DNA of 64,000 nt from Hirudo medicinalis. Taxonomy: Eukaryota > Annelida > Clitellata > Hirudinida > Hirudinidae. This document shows positions 11,521 through 24,500 of the stretch, one piece after another. The stretch is from the NCBI GenBank assembly GCA_011800805.1, contig MPNW01000102.1, forward strand, positions 81,215-145,214. Reading direction: 5' to 3'. The notes below the pieces were generated by a model, which was not told the DNA's origin, ran no database searches, and saw only the letters and a program-made list of their open reading frames with translations. How positions within the stretch are numbered: position 1 is the stretch's first letter; every line of letters starts with the position of its first letter. The position numbers and the translations under genes were made by a program.

Positions 11521-12745
11521 GAGTGCCACGGTGGGTAAGCCCAGTAGTCTGTGTACTAAAAAAATCCCAGAGGAGAGAAGGGGGTACGCCTGGAGATAGA
11601 TTTCCTACACGTGAATAAGTTTACAAAAGGAGATTGTTTTCCCGTTCCTGACATACCAGGCGTGTTACAGAAAGTGGGACGGGCCCACTACATTAGTTGC
11701 TTTGATGCACGCCAGGGGTGCTTGCAAATCCCTACAGACTCTGAGTCAGCGTGGCTGACAGCCTTTTCATGCGACGAGGGCTTGTTTGAGTTTAGGCGAA
11801 TGCCCTTTGGGCTCAAATCAGCCCAAAGAAATACCTTTATGAGAGTGGTTTCTACCATTCTACCAACCTATAAAGTCCTTTACAGAGTCATTTGTAGATA
11901 ATTTTGAGTTCATTTCGTCCGATTGGGAGGAGCGTATGTTACACCTTCAAAAATTCTTTACGGTCATGAGAGTCGGGTTTAACTTTAAAATTCGAGATGT
12001 GTCGCACAACCGAAGGTCGCCTTTTTAGGTCACGTTGTAAGATCGGGAACCATCTCACCTGATCCTATTAAAATCTCGGCGGTCCAAGACATAAAACAGC
12101 CTGAATGTAAAAAGGGGGTCAAAAGAATCATAGGATTCTTCTGCTACTTTCGATCATTCATCCCGCATTATGCTCAAATCGCACACCCATTAACAGAACT
12201 CACGGAAAAAGGGGTACCTTAAATAATAATAAAATAGTAATAAAATTACTTGGGAAAAGGAACATCAAATCGCTTTACAAAAACTTATCCAGATCCTTTC
12301 CGAAGCCAGGTCTTTGTATACAATTGATTTCAGCAAGACATTTGGTCTGACCACGGACGCCAGTATCTTAGCCATTGGATGTTGTCTTTTGTAATGGAAC
12401 GAGGTCCCTGTAGCCTTTGCTAGTGTAAAATTGTCTCCATCCCAGACCAAGTGGTCAACAATCGAGAGGGAGACGTACGCCGTCATACGGGCCTTGAGCA
12501 AATTTAAATCATGGGTATTACTGCCAGAAATAGTAATATTCTCTGACCATAACCCCCTCAAGTACATCACCGAATCCGTGCATCACCGAAGCACTAAGCT
12601 TACGAGATGGGCCCTTGCCGTGCAGGAATAGATTTTTGTTTTAATCAGACTATTTATAAAAAAAATTGATTGACTTGGTTGTTGAGTCATTCTAAGTTTG
12701 AATCTAATCGTTCCCGAGTCGTTAGATAAATGTTGAATGCTCTAA
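11518..12745 (+). mobile_element. Ty3/gypsy RT-RNaseH segment nested in the LINE
   Basis: In order: WVSPVVCVLKK, a LEIDFLHVNKFT-like block, GLKSAQRNTFMRVV (RT), then FLGHVV, IGFFCYFRSFIPHYAQIAHP and LTELTEKG (RT connection), then TTDASILAIGC, WSTIERETYAVIRALSKFKS and IFSDHNPLKYI (RNase H). Several frameshifts and stops are present. The canonical FVDD block is degraded near 11895. No LTR flanks either side, so this is an internal pol piece. LINE coding sequence resumes directly on the right. Confidence 0.85.
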
Positions 12746-12749
12746 GAGG

Positions 12750-13440
12750 ATAGAGACGTGACACCGAGGACAAAAAGTTTTGGAAGGGTTTTCGACGAAT
12801 CTCTCACCGACAAGAGCATGAAGAGCGCAATATTCCAACAAACCTTCAAGGGACTGCAAGCGATCGAAGACGGCCGCTTCGCTGCCAGGGGCGCTTTAAA
12901 GTGTGTCTACTCCAGTTCGTCCTCCTTCCAAGGCTGCTCTGGCCTTTAACCATCTATGAGATTGGTTTCTCAGTGGTCGAGGATCCTGAGAGGAAAGTCA
13001 ACCGACACACCAGAAAATGCGCTGTCATCGGTTGCCCTCTAAAGTAGGAGAGCGAGTCTGCGACTGCCACTAAAGTCCATCGTTGAAGAGTACAAGCTCT
13101 CCAAAATAAGAACGCAGTGGATGCTCAACAACTCCGCGGATAGCAGGATCCGCGAAGTCAAGCCACTTCTCAGACCTGGAAGGAAATTCCGAGCTCAGAA
13201 TGAGATCGACGAATCAGTAGCCGTGCTATTGATCGAGGAAGTAAGAGGCCCTCTCCAGAAGTGCCGTCATGCTGTCATGCTATTGGCTGGAACCACCTTC
13301 CAAAAAATGGTCCCAAGCGAGCTCATCAGTCAGAGTCGCTATGATTAGACAGGAAAGGAGGCGAAAAGTGGAACAAGACCGAGTCACGAGGGCAGTGCAG
13401 CAAGCAAGGTAAGTGGGAAGACATAGTACAACGATCCCTT
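12750..13440 (+). mobile_element. LINE RT, 3' part resuming after the gypsy insert
   Basis: Continues the LINE reading order with KSFGRVFDESLTDKS, then, after a frameshift, LLPRLLWPLTIYEIGFSVVE and RKVNRHTRKC, then VEEYKLSKIRTQWMLNNSAD and LLRPGRKFRAQNEIDESVAV. These blocks follow RILSVSE in related LINE proteins, so the two halves come from one copy. 13450-13988 is unrecognised and includes the HYDIN 3' flank. Confidence 0.7.
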
Positions 13441-13988
13441 AACTGGAGCGGTATGTGGAAGATAACAGGCAGCCCATCAGCGGGAGTACATCCCTTCGGG
13501 CTGTCCTTTTGTACAAAAATTGTAGCGATGTATAATGACCACGGAATATTAGATGAATTGTTCAATAAACTGAAGAAAAAAAATGTAATCAAACTCGGAA
13601 TCATTATCATTCGAATCCTAGCAACCATAAGAATCGATTGCTGGAGCACCGTCTCTACCATCTAGCTATCTATAACCACAACCTCACCCTACTTCGCAAG
13701 CCCGTGGCATCTAAAAAAAACTACGCACTACAAACCGTGGGTTTTGTGCATCGGCCATGAGTTTGGTACAGGACTGATATAGGACGAACGATTCGATTCC
13801 AAAAACTTGTTATCGTCCTCTTGCACCTCACCAGCAAGACAAAAATTAACACCAGTTTTGTTAAAATATCTGTCATCTGCAACATGTTTCCTGCACCATA
13901 GCGTCGACTCGTGACTACTCATGCAACAATGTAATCACAAAATATTTTGCTCGTGGTTTTATAATGTCAACTTGGTATGTCATGCAAA

Positions 13989-16900
13989 TTATACTTCAGG
14001 ACTGACACCCTTCAAATAGTAAACCCATTGAATTCCTTGCATGTCATTTGATTGAGTGTGAGAGATGGTGAGTTTTCCAGTTTCAGCTAATCCAAAATTA
14101 GAGTTGCCACCACTGTAACTGACAGATATGATGTGTTCTTTTTGTGGTAGGATGGTTTCATTGTAGGAGTTTAATTTGAATAGCAGATTATCTACTTGAA
14201 ATTCAAATACTTCTGCATTTTTAAAAACATTTTTGAATGGTATCTCCATGGTTGAGCCTGATTTCACTGTATAGGGACCCTAAAAATGTATGGTAGATAT
14301 TTTTTTTCAAACATTAGCAATTTAAGAGTATCAATAAGTAACCTTATGTGATAGTAAAATATTATTAGCACACAGATTACATGGTAACAAGGCATTAAAA
14401 CATTTTATCAGTAAATAGCATTAAAATCAATAAGACAAGATGCATTGTATGAGTCAGTGTTTTTGATGTGACAGAATTCTACATCTACTTTTAGTAAGGG
14501 CACTACAAGTGAAAAGACTTTGCCAAATATTATCCAATTGGCTCAAGAGAAAATGAAGTTGATTGCATACAAAAAAGCTGAAAGTTGTTTTTTCATCTTG
14601 GACTCAAATGACTGCAGCACAAAAGCTTTAAAGCCAAATTCAAGGATAAAAAGAAGATAAAATGTTGAAAACCACATTATCATTTATTGAAATTGTTTTC
14701 AAGCAAGTGCAGATTCATTATTTCTGAGAAATTAAGAATAATGGTGAGATGAAAAGAAAGTGACACTCCTTGACCCACAAACATTTGGAAAACTTAGAAA
14801 TTAAATTAGCATTTACACCATCCAGAAATATAAAACACTGCTCAATCAAAACCAAATTATGGTTTGTACAGGTCCTAAAAAGTCCTAAAAAATGATTGGC
14901 TCAAGAGAAAATGAAGTTGATTGCATGCAAAAAAGCTGAAAGTTGGATTTTCTGGTGCAATTCTTGGTGCTAAGGTATTTTTGAACAGGCTTTGGTGTCA
15001 AAAAGCATGGATAGCAATATTTTATAGTCAATAGTCATAAAAAGTAGCCAACTTTTTGGTTTACCAACCTAGAGAAAAGTAAAAAAAATACTGATACCTG
15101 TGGCTTTGGAGGAAAGCATTCTGCCACCAGGGGGAATATGTAACTTCCGCCATGTGGTGAAAATGCAATCATGGAAGAATTTATAGTTCCAATTTTAGAT
15201 GGTTGGTAAGTAATATTCACTGAAACTTCACATCCAGTGCTTGGTGCAGCAACACTCTCTTCACAAATAAAATCCTCTTCTTCAATCTGACATTTAAATT
15301 AAAATCTTATCATAAAATCTGATTAGATGGTAAAACTTAAGAATTTTAAGAATGTTGTGAATTTGTATTATAATTAAATTGCAATTCACCTCTCTATACA
15401 ACTGTAAAATTATTTAAATCAATTGAAACCCAGAAATAGATTGAATAATGATTAATTTTTATCAAATCAAAGTAATTAAATTAAATGCAATGTTTAAATA
15501 AATCCTCATAGTATGTTATTGACAAACCTGACAAATATAATCTGTGTTAGATTTAGCAAAGTTGATAAATTTGGCAATAAATGACTGTTTAGATCCAATA
15601 AATGTCTGGAATCTCAAAGGTTTTTCAGGGACACCTTGAACAGCATTCACTTCTAATTCATAAATGTGCGTCCCTATTTCATCGGAACTCAGTTCCAACT
15701 TTCCAAACATCTTTCCAGGTTTTAAAGGAAAGTATTCAATTGTGAATGTTCTCTAAATATTTAAATGAATGTCAGCAAACAATAGATTCCATTGCAATAT
15801 TGCAATAAGTAAATCTGAGAAATATGGATCTCCTCATTGCTATTAAAAACTACATTTTAATCATATTTAGGAAAAACATTTTAGCACAAACAAAGCACAC
15901 CTAAATTTTTTGCGACTAACAACTTAATGTACACATGCAGCATCGAAACATGCAATCATGAGCATAATTTAATGTTGTCAAGTAACGATGATTAAGTAGT
16001 TTTTAACAGCTTAACTTTGTCAAACACAACCATTAAAAAATATTTAGTGACCTCCATGAGCCCGGGAATAACCAATTTTTGAGGGAATTCAATTTCATCA
16101 ATAGTGCAAGATGGAATAAATGTTGCTGGAACCATCAATGGATTTTGAAAAACAAAGTTGTGTTGCATCTTTTGTCTGACCATGCTTTGTAAACAAATGC
16201 AACCAATGACATCTGGTCTAGTGAAATTTAACTGTAGTTCATAAAAGATGTATTCTTTGGTTTTGGTATTCTTGAAAATCACCTGCAAAAGATTTACAAA
16301 GACTATATGGGATTACTTGTGATAAAAAATAAATTAAAAGAATACATCAACATGAAAATTTAACAGTAACAAAAAATGTGATCAGTTATATTATAGCTAA
16401 TGTAAAATAGCACTTTCTTTATAGTGGAAAGATCCCTCTCTGTAAGAAAATAAAGACAACTGATACTCCTTGGTTGACTGTGCTGGGACTTCTATGTAAT
16501 CCACACCACTTATAACAAGCGAGCCATCACCCTTACTACTAACATTCTCCTTCAAGTCTTTGTTAGCAACTACATTATGAAAAGTAACTTTGAATCTGTC
16601 AACATTAATAATAATATGTCAAATGGTGCATCATTGTTGCTCAATAAGTTTTGTTTCATAACCTTTGCATTTTATTGAGCCAATTTTTCACCCTTAAACT
16701 TTCAGTGTAATGAACTCTGCTTGGTATGTTTCGATTTAGTTGTTCTTCAGCCTCTGGGGGGTCAGACGTTCCAAGCAAATTATACATTATTCCAAGTCCA
16801 TCAGACATTGGTATGAACAAAGTTCCCTGTGAATTAATACATTTCGACAGTTTACTAAAACAGTTAAAATTTATTTAGGACAAGATTACTTTGCTTACTG

Positions 16901-18523
16901 AATGCTTCATCTTGTCTGTCATGACTAGGGGGTGGTATATAATATCATAAGCCTTGGTTGATTTTGGAGGCAAGGTGATCAAGTCAGCACCACTAAAAAA
17001 ATCACCATTAATAACTGGCTTGACAATCCAACTTTGCTCCTTTGGATTAAAAACTTCTATAGTTTTTTGATCCTTTTTTCGAACTGTAGTTTGCATAGCA
17101 ATGGTTTCAATGGGAGGAGGATAAGAAACACAAGCCCCAGACAAGGTCAGCACGGGAGCATATTGATAATCCATTAAGCATTTAACCTTCAAATTAAGAC
17201 ATAGTTGGGAGATTTATTAACGAGATTTTAAGAAATTTAAAATAAATTTATTATTTTTACTTTGCAGTTCAGTTCTTCATTAACTTCTTTTGGGTTAAAT
17301 GTCACTTTAAAATGCACATCTGTGCCAGGGGGAGAGTACCCTTCCAATGGATTTATTTCAAAGTCTGGAAGCAGCATCTGTGCATCCCAAGAAAATCTAG
17401 AAAAATATCATTATCACATAAAAGCCTAAAATACTTATATTAGCAACTTGCCTTGAACCAATGTCACCAGTATTAGACATTATTAAATTTTGACTAGATG
17501 TGCCTCCTGGCACACAAATTCCAAAATTTATGTTTTCTGTATTAAGTGAAAGTTCAAATCCTTGTGCTGCTCCAGTTATAACAAAAAGAGTTTTCTTGAA
17601 ATATTCACTTTCAGCTATTACCTTTAAATATAAATAAGCAATTATAGTTCAACATGTTTAATTTATGAAAAATTATTGCAAATTCAAATTGTGTTCATAC
17701 ACTTTCCATGAACTGAGCAATTCGTTTTTTTGGGTCAAAAGTAATTTCAATTTTGAAGCATGAAAGTTCTGGAATAAATATGGAACCAGATGGTTGAACA
17801 ACAAGAGTTCCAGGCATCAACAAATCTTTTTCAACAGGATGAATGTTCAGACTAAACTGTACTGGTGCTAAACTGTTGTTGCACACTGATACAATTTTTC
17901 TGACACATTGGCCAATGTGCAGGGCTCCCAAATGTACCACTTTATCAATAGGGTTTTCAATCTCTAACTACAAAAATAGTTATTTTAACATTTTATATTG
18001 ATTATTTTAACAATTTATTTATTTTAACAAAACCTTTCTTTAAAAAACTTTTGACAAACCTTTACACAAATACCTTCTCCATAAAATTGAACATTCTGTA
18101 TTACAACTTCATCAATAATAAAAGGTATCACTCTATGATAGGCAATAGCTTCTCTAGCATAAAATTTGAATTTCAAAGTGATAGACTTTTGAGGATTGAT
18201 CATTTTTGGTTCAAATGAAAAAGACAACCATAAATCAGGTTGCTGCAGACAGTTGAGACTGAAAAACATGCATTAATTAATGACAAAGTTAGAATAATTA
18301 CATACAAATTTAAAAATCAATAATGTTCATATAATGCTCATGATGTAATCAACCTAGTAGGCTTATCTGCCTGGTTTGTGATGGTAAGTTCTGCACAGGG
18401 AACTTCATGACCGGCTTCATAAACGAATCTCTTTCCAAAGTCAAAACATAAAGCAGAAAACCTTAATGTAATGGTGTCAGTTGAACCTTTTAAAATGAGA
18501 TGATAGGTTTCGCTTTGATTGAT
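13989..18523 (-). CDS. HYDIN: HYDIN exons 79-90 (C-terminal ASH repeats)
   Basis: Exons: 18523-18354, 18258-18060, 17967-17701, 17621-17452, 17396-17261, 17186-16899, 16826-16663, 16595-16418, 16282-16052, 15752-15528, 15286-15098, 14279-13989. Landmarks: VRKIVSVCNNSLAPVQFSLN, INPLEGYSPPGTDVHFKVTF, VPEKPLRFQTFIGS, FPLVAECFPPKPQ and the terminal WVYYLKGVSPEV. The donor after 17452 is AAG|GCAAGT, a textbook GC-AG site. The junction after 16418 fits only with GA at the donor (GAAAGT). The intron 14280-15097 includes a repeated AAAATGAAGTTGATTGCAT block at about 14550 and 14905. Confidence 0.92.
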
Positions 18524-21500
18524 CTAGAAAAGTAATTATCATGTATTAATAATATTTTTTAGTGATGAATCATGAATGTATGAATCAGTATGAATCAGCA
18601 AAAATGGCTATATCTATAATATAAAACAGAAAGTGCATGTCTGTCTGTCCCAAAAACTCCTCCAAAATGGTGATATGGTATTGTTTAATGTAGAGCAGTA
18701 GAGCAATTTCAACAACAATGTTTCAAGGAAAGATGTGAATGGCTTGTGAAGGGGAGTAATCTGATTAAAACCTTAACTAAAGATATTAAGGCAGACACAG
18801 GAATCGATGATGACCATTTTAAGAAGGGAATTGTGATTTTTGTNAATGTTTCAAGGAAAGATGTGAATGGCTTGTGAAGGGGAGTAATCTGATTAAAACC
18901 TTAACTAAAGATATTAAGGCAGACACAGGAATCGATGATGACCATTTTAAGAAGGGAATTGTGATTTTTGTTCACGGATCCCCAAAATCTGGTTAATAAA
19001 GAAAACTTTGATTATGTTGCTTTATTAAGTAGTTCTAAATTAGTTTATAATCTCCTAATATTTTCTATTAATGACAGGGAAATCTTTGTTATCTCAAGCA
19101 CTTGCCTTGGATTTTGGAGCAACAGTGTTGACCCTTGACGGAGTAATAAAAGATGCACTCGAAACCAGGTCATCCCCTGCTGGCATCCATGCTTATGATT
19201 TATGCCAACAAAAAGTGCAGGGTGAAGAACTCACTTATGAAAGTAAGAACTCATCTTCTTGAACAAGTTGAGGGAACATATTTAGCCTTGCTTACCACTT
19301 AGGAAATTTTGCCTTCAAATGCTAGATAACTTTAACTTAAAATTTGGTTGTTACTTGAAAAAGTATTGGTTATGACATTCTGATTATCTACCATTTTTAG
19401 AGGGGCTTTTTTAAAATTATTGCNACTTAGGAAATTTTGCCTTCAAATGCTAGATAACTTTAACTTAAAATTTGGTTGTTACTTGAAAAAGTATTGGTTA
19501 TGACATTCTGATTATCTACCATTTTTAGAGGGGCTTTTTTAAAATTATTGCTGCTGTTAATTAGAATTGGTTAATGTTTATCATGTAATGTCAAGGTGGC
19601 ACAAGACTATCTTCGAATGGGATGAAATCTAAAGCCGTTTGTATTTTATTTATTTATTTATTTATTAAATGACCAGGCTGATGGTTCTTTATTTTGTTTT
19701 TATTTATTACAACAATAGCATTCATAGGAAAATAAATAAACCAAAAGAATAATTCCAAGGCAAGCCCCAAAGGATTCTCATCCTTCTGCAGGATGCAATA
19801 CCTGATTACAACAGTTGTCAGATTATCTGAAAAACTATCCCACATTGCTCAAAATTTTGAATAGCTTATGCTTGTATTCACATTTAATATTTCAATAGGT
19901 TTGTGCAGTAAAATTTGAATAATAATGAAACTCCATGGAAAATCCCTTTGTTGTTCTGAGGCATTTAGGCTTTCAAAGATTAAAGGGAGGAAATATTTTA
20001 TCAAAGGGTTATAAAGTCTGGCTGCTGCAATAAAGTTCAATACATAAAGAGCATTGTCAATTGATCATTAAAATGTTGTTAGCAATAATGCTATTATAGA
20101 TGAGTTCAGTAAAATATCTTAGCAATATGGAGAAATGATAAATAAAGGCATTAAAGAGCTTAATATGTTATTATCAAACATTTAAAGAAGAGTTAAACAT
20201 TCCAGAAATGTTGTCAGATGGTTCTACAAGATCCAGAACAATATAAAACAAGTTATGTGTCATGAAGTCATGATGCCACCATGGTGAACTTGGAGGTGAA
20301 CTGGAGTTTTATTTTCACATATAAACAAATTTAATTTGAATGATGATGATTACAGCTTCAAATACTATAGGCAGTATGTCAGAGGACCTCCAAAAAATTT
20401 ACAAAAATTTGTCATCCATAATAAATAATATTAATAATGAAATTAATAGCTTCTCTGTGCATTGTAAATGTTATAAATATCATTTAACAATAAAATTATG
20501 ATAAAAAAACATGAGTGTCACATCTTCACCATAAGCATATTAATGAATAAGACATAAAAACAAAAGCAAAACTACATAAAGTAACTATCTATACAGAGCA
20601 GTCACTTCTTTTTCGGCTTAAAATTTTGCCCAATTTATACTGGTTCCAATTGCAAACAATTTCATGAAATTCAATTATGTTAAGAAAATATCCAAGTAAC
20701 TCACAGTGAGAATCAATTCAACATTCTTTAAGGTCATTTCTTTTGTTGGCTGAAATACCAAATTGCAATCTGTTTTTTCCCCCTGGTTAATGAATCCCAA
20801 AATAGGCTTGATGGAAATCGGTGATACATCATCGCCTAAATCTAGCATTAACTTGTTCTTTTTGCCTTGCCAAACAAAATCAATTCCAAGAGATCCAAGA
20901 TTTTCTATTGTTATGCTTACAACTGAGCTGTCATAAAGACGCACCTAAATGAAAAACTATTATTATTATTATCATTAATATTATTATTTATTAATTACCA
21001 GATCATAATTTCATTAAACTTATTAATTTAAATCAATGAAAGGGTCAATCTGCAGATAATCCACAAAAATGATGACCACTTAATATTGATTAAGTGAAAT
21101 TTAAGAATTTATAATACTTTAGTTACCAACAAGATATATTGAGAACAATATGCACATTTTAATGTATTTATATCAATTAGATAAAAACAATTTCTAGCCT
21201 TTCCAAAATCAATTTCTTCAAAACATCCATTTCTTAATTTTTTTACAGATCCACATTGTTTCAAATAGGTTACTGATGCTTTCGTAAGATAACCATGGGC
21301 CTTGATATTTAGATTTAGGGGAGCAAGCATGCATTCAACATTAAATCTTATGTTGAAATTGGCCTCGCCTTCACTGTTTGCAGAATATTCAAGGGTAATC
21401 TGGATGCTGTAAAAATAAAAGAATCATATAAATACAAAGCAATTCCAAGCACAAAGTTAAATTTAAAACTTTGAACGTGGAGCTAGAACTCCTTTTGCAG

Positions 21501-24500
21501 GTCGGATGCAAATAACTTCATTCCTTTCAACATTTAAGCAGGATTGAAGGTCAACTGAATATGAATATCTTACATCCTCATGGTTTAGTAGAGCCACTGT
21601 AGCAATGCATTTATTGCCTTCAAAAAAAATTAAAACTAAAAATTGAATCACCATTAAGTCTCCATTAATTCTCATTTAAACATTTGGTTATATTCAAATA
21701 CTGACCAACCAAAGCTGGCCCAAAGTTATGATGACATTCCTCTAACAGAACGTTTGGCTCTCTTGTTTTACCAACTAGTATGAATTTTGAAGTCACATTG
21801 AGTTCTGGAATGTAAAATTTCCACATACTTTCAATTATATCTGGACATGTTGGTGTGAAGACAAAAGTCATCTAAAATTGAAAAATTAAAATTAGCCAAA
21901 ATTGAGTTTCAATTAATGTTGATATTTCATTTAATATGAAGTGAACAATAAAGAGCTCAGAAATTTTATTTTATTATGAGAAAAAGTTGTGCAACTGCTT
22001 ATTATGGTTGTAATATATAAGAATAAAACTGTTATGTTGACATTAACGATTATGTTAACGATCAGCTCAATGGGGGAAACATTCAAGTTATGAAAAGGCA
22101 TTTCTCTTACTTCCTGTCTCTTTGCACATGGCAAACATCCTGAAGGAGTATGACAAACAAATGGGGGTACATTCAATTCATATTCAGGATCTAAGCACAG
22201 CCAATTAAATGAATAGTTGAAAGTAGTTGGATTTAATACACAAAACCTGAATTGATACAAAAAAATCTTAGAATACAAATGGTTTTTCATGAATTAATTT
22301 GCTATTTGTGAAACATTAAAATTATTTAAACAAGAAAAGATAATGAATGTCAAAGACCTTTTAACAACAGCTTTGCAAATCCCTACTGCATGGAATTCAA
22401 TAACATTGATGATGGGGTCACAAATGAAGCCTTCCAATAAATCCAAATGATTCAATGATAATTTGGAGGACAACCATTTCTTATTTCTCTTGCTCAAGTA
22501 ATCAGAAGTTTCGAGCTCAAAATGATAATGAGGCAGCACACATCTTCCTCTCATCTCTAACTTTGGAATATTGGAACCTGGTTCCAGATGTTGGATGCTG
22601 AGAATAAAAAAAAAGAAAGAAGAAACTTAATTCTTTAAACTTTTTCAACTGTCAAACAATTATAATTCTAAAATAAGGTTAATCAACTCACTTGCATACA
22701 AATTTAGATGTATATTCACTGACAGCCAGAGGAAAGAACTTTACTGAAAACTCTAGGAATTCACCAGGAGGAATGGTACCAGATGCAGGATAAATTGAAA
22801 ATGGACAATTTTTCAGCTGAAAATTTGGGATTTTTGTTGCATTAACAAAAAAATATTCTATAAATTGCAACAAATAATGGTTTAGACATAAAGTAACTTT
22901 AAGCAAAACAAAAATGATTTTGGTTAATATTAACAACATTGTTAACATAGCATTAACTATTACAGTTGTTACTATTTGTTTTGTTGTAATCCACATTAAT
23001 CCATTTAAATATCATATAATCACAAAGCTCATAATTTTTGACTCAGTAAGTGACTCATAATCAATCCAAATCAATTTCAAATAAAATCAATGTATTTTAA
23101 CTTACAATGAGTGAATATTAAATAAGCAAAATTGAATACTCTTAACAATATATCTTGCATATATTAAATCAAGTCAATGGCTATCACATATTATTTCATA
23201 TTATTAATTAAAAATAATTTCAAAATATAAAATAATTTTGTTATTTCATAAAAGTGAAATCACATCAAAATCTCAATAAGTCAAAAATGTACATATCTTA
23301 ATCGATTGGTCATTATTCTACATGTTTACCCAATCTTAAACTGAAATTATGCCAGTAATTACGCCAGAAATGGCTATTGAGTAATTACGTGAAACGAACT
23401 TGTCTGCTTGCATTGAAAGAGTCTTTAGATGGCTTTTCTTCTTTACATCCATCACCCAATGCATGGCTTGTAAAATTTTTAATTGCTGGTAGCAATGAAG
23501 ACCCCAAAATATTCTCAGTTAAAGCAAAGTCCCATTTAAATTTAAGATGACCTTTTCCAGAGTTGGTAACCTTAAGGCTAAAAGAGAAATGAAAAATTGC
23601 AATTTCGTAAACAAGCTGTCATACCAATAACAAAGTTATACCCATAGGTTCTACTTTCATACAGAGGAGTATCTTTAAAAACTACAGTTCTTATTGGCAT
23701 GCTGTACTGGCAATATTGAGAACTAGCTGTAATTAAAAGTGTCAGTTTTCTCCTGTTTCCAATTTCTACATAAGGTGGTTCTGGCTCAGAATCAATAGTT
23801 TTGAACCTTCTTTTTGAATTTTGATGACATGCTTCACTAAAAATATAATTATTATTTAGCCAATTTGAACAAGCTTGTCAAACATGATACAATGTTAGCA
23901 TACACTTCATTATTAGATAAATCATTTGGCATGTTTATCCACTTAACAACTTTTAGTCTGTCATCCCAATCTTTTGGTTCACTTTTGTTGTTGTAAACAA
24001 CAGAAACAAGTTCACAGGTAACTTCCTCACAAATCTCTATTGGACTTGTAGATTTAAATGTTACATATATATCTTTACATGAACCAGCTTTTAAATGTCC
24101 CACTTTAGGCAAAAATGTGAGTAATTCATGGTCATGGAGCCACTCAAACTTATAATGGATGTCAAGATCAGGAGAGAGTGTGTTGATCATTTGAAATGCC
24201 ATTGTCCGACTCTCTTCAACACCACAATTTCCAAAATGTAACGCATCAAGTCCTATAACATAGGACAGGATATTGAAAAGTTTTTATAGAATAAATCACA
24301 TAACAAGCACAAGTACCTTTGGATTCAACAACTTTGTTTTGAAAATGATAGTCCCAAGATGGTACATGAAGATATACATCTTCCTTAAAACTCTCAGCAA
24401 GGAGCTCAATAACTGTTTCATCATAGTCATTTTCAGAAATCTTTAGTTTTAGCTGTCCTTTGGATTTTCTTGATACTTGAGACATGTAAGAAACTAATAT

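Noticed and set aside
19071..19262. Independent + strand nucleotide-binding protein with a P-loop
   Set aside because: It matches HYDIN exon 40 exactly in context and phase and belongs to the inverted duplicate, not a new gene.
18660..19690. Helitron-mediated capture of HYDIN exons (TGTCTGTCTGTCC-like sequence near 18640)
   Set aside because: A short GTCTGTCTG stretch just outside the duplicate recalls some Helitron-like ends, but no 3' hairpin or CTRR end was found, so capture is not supported.
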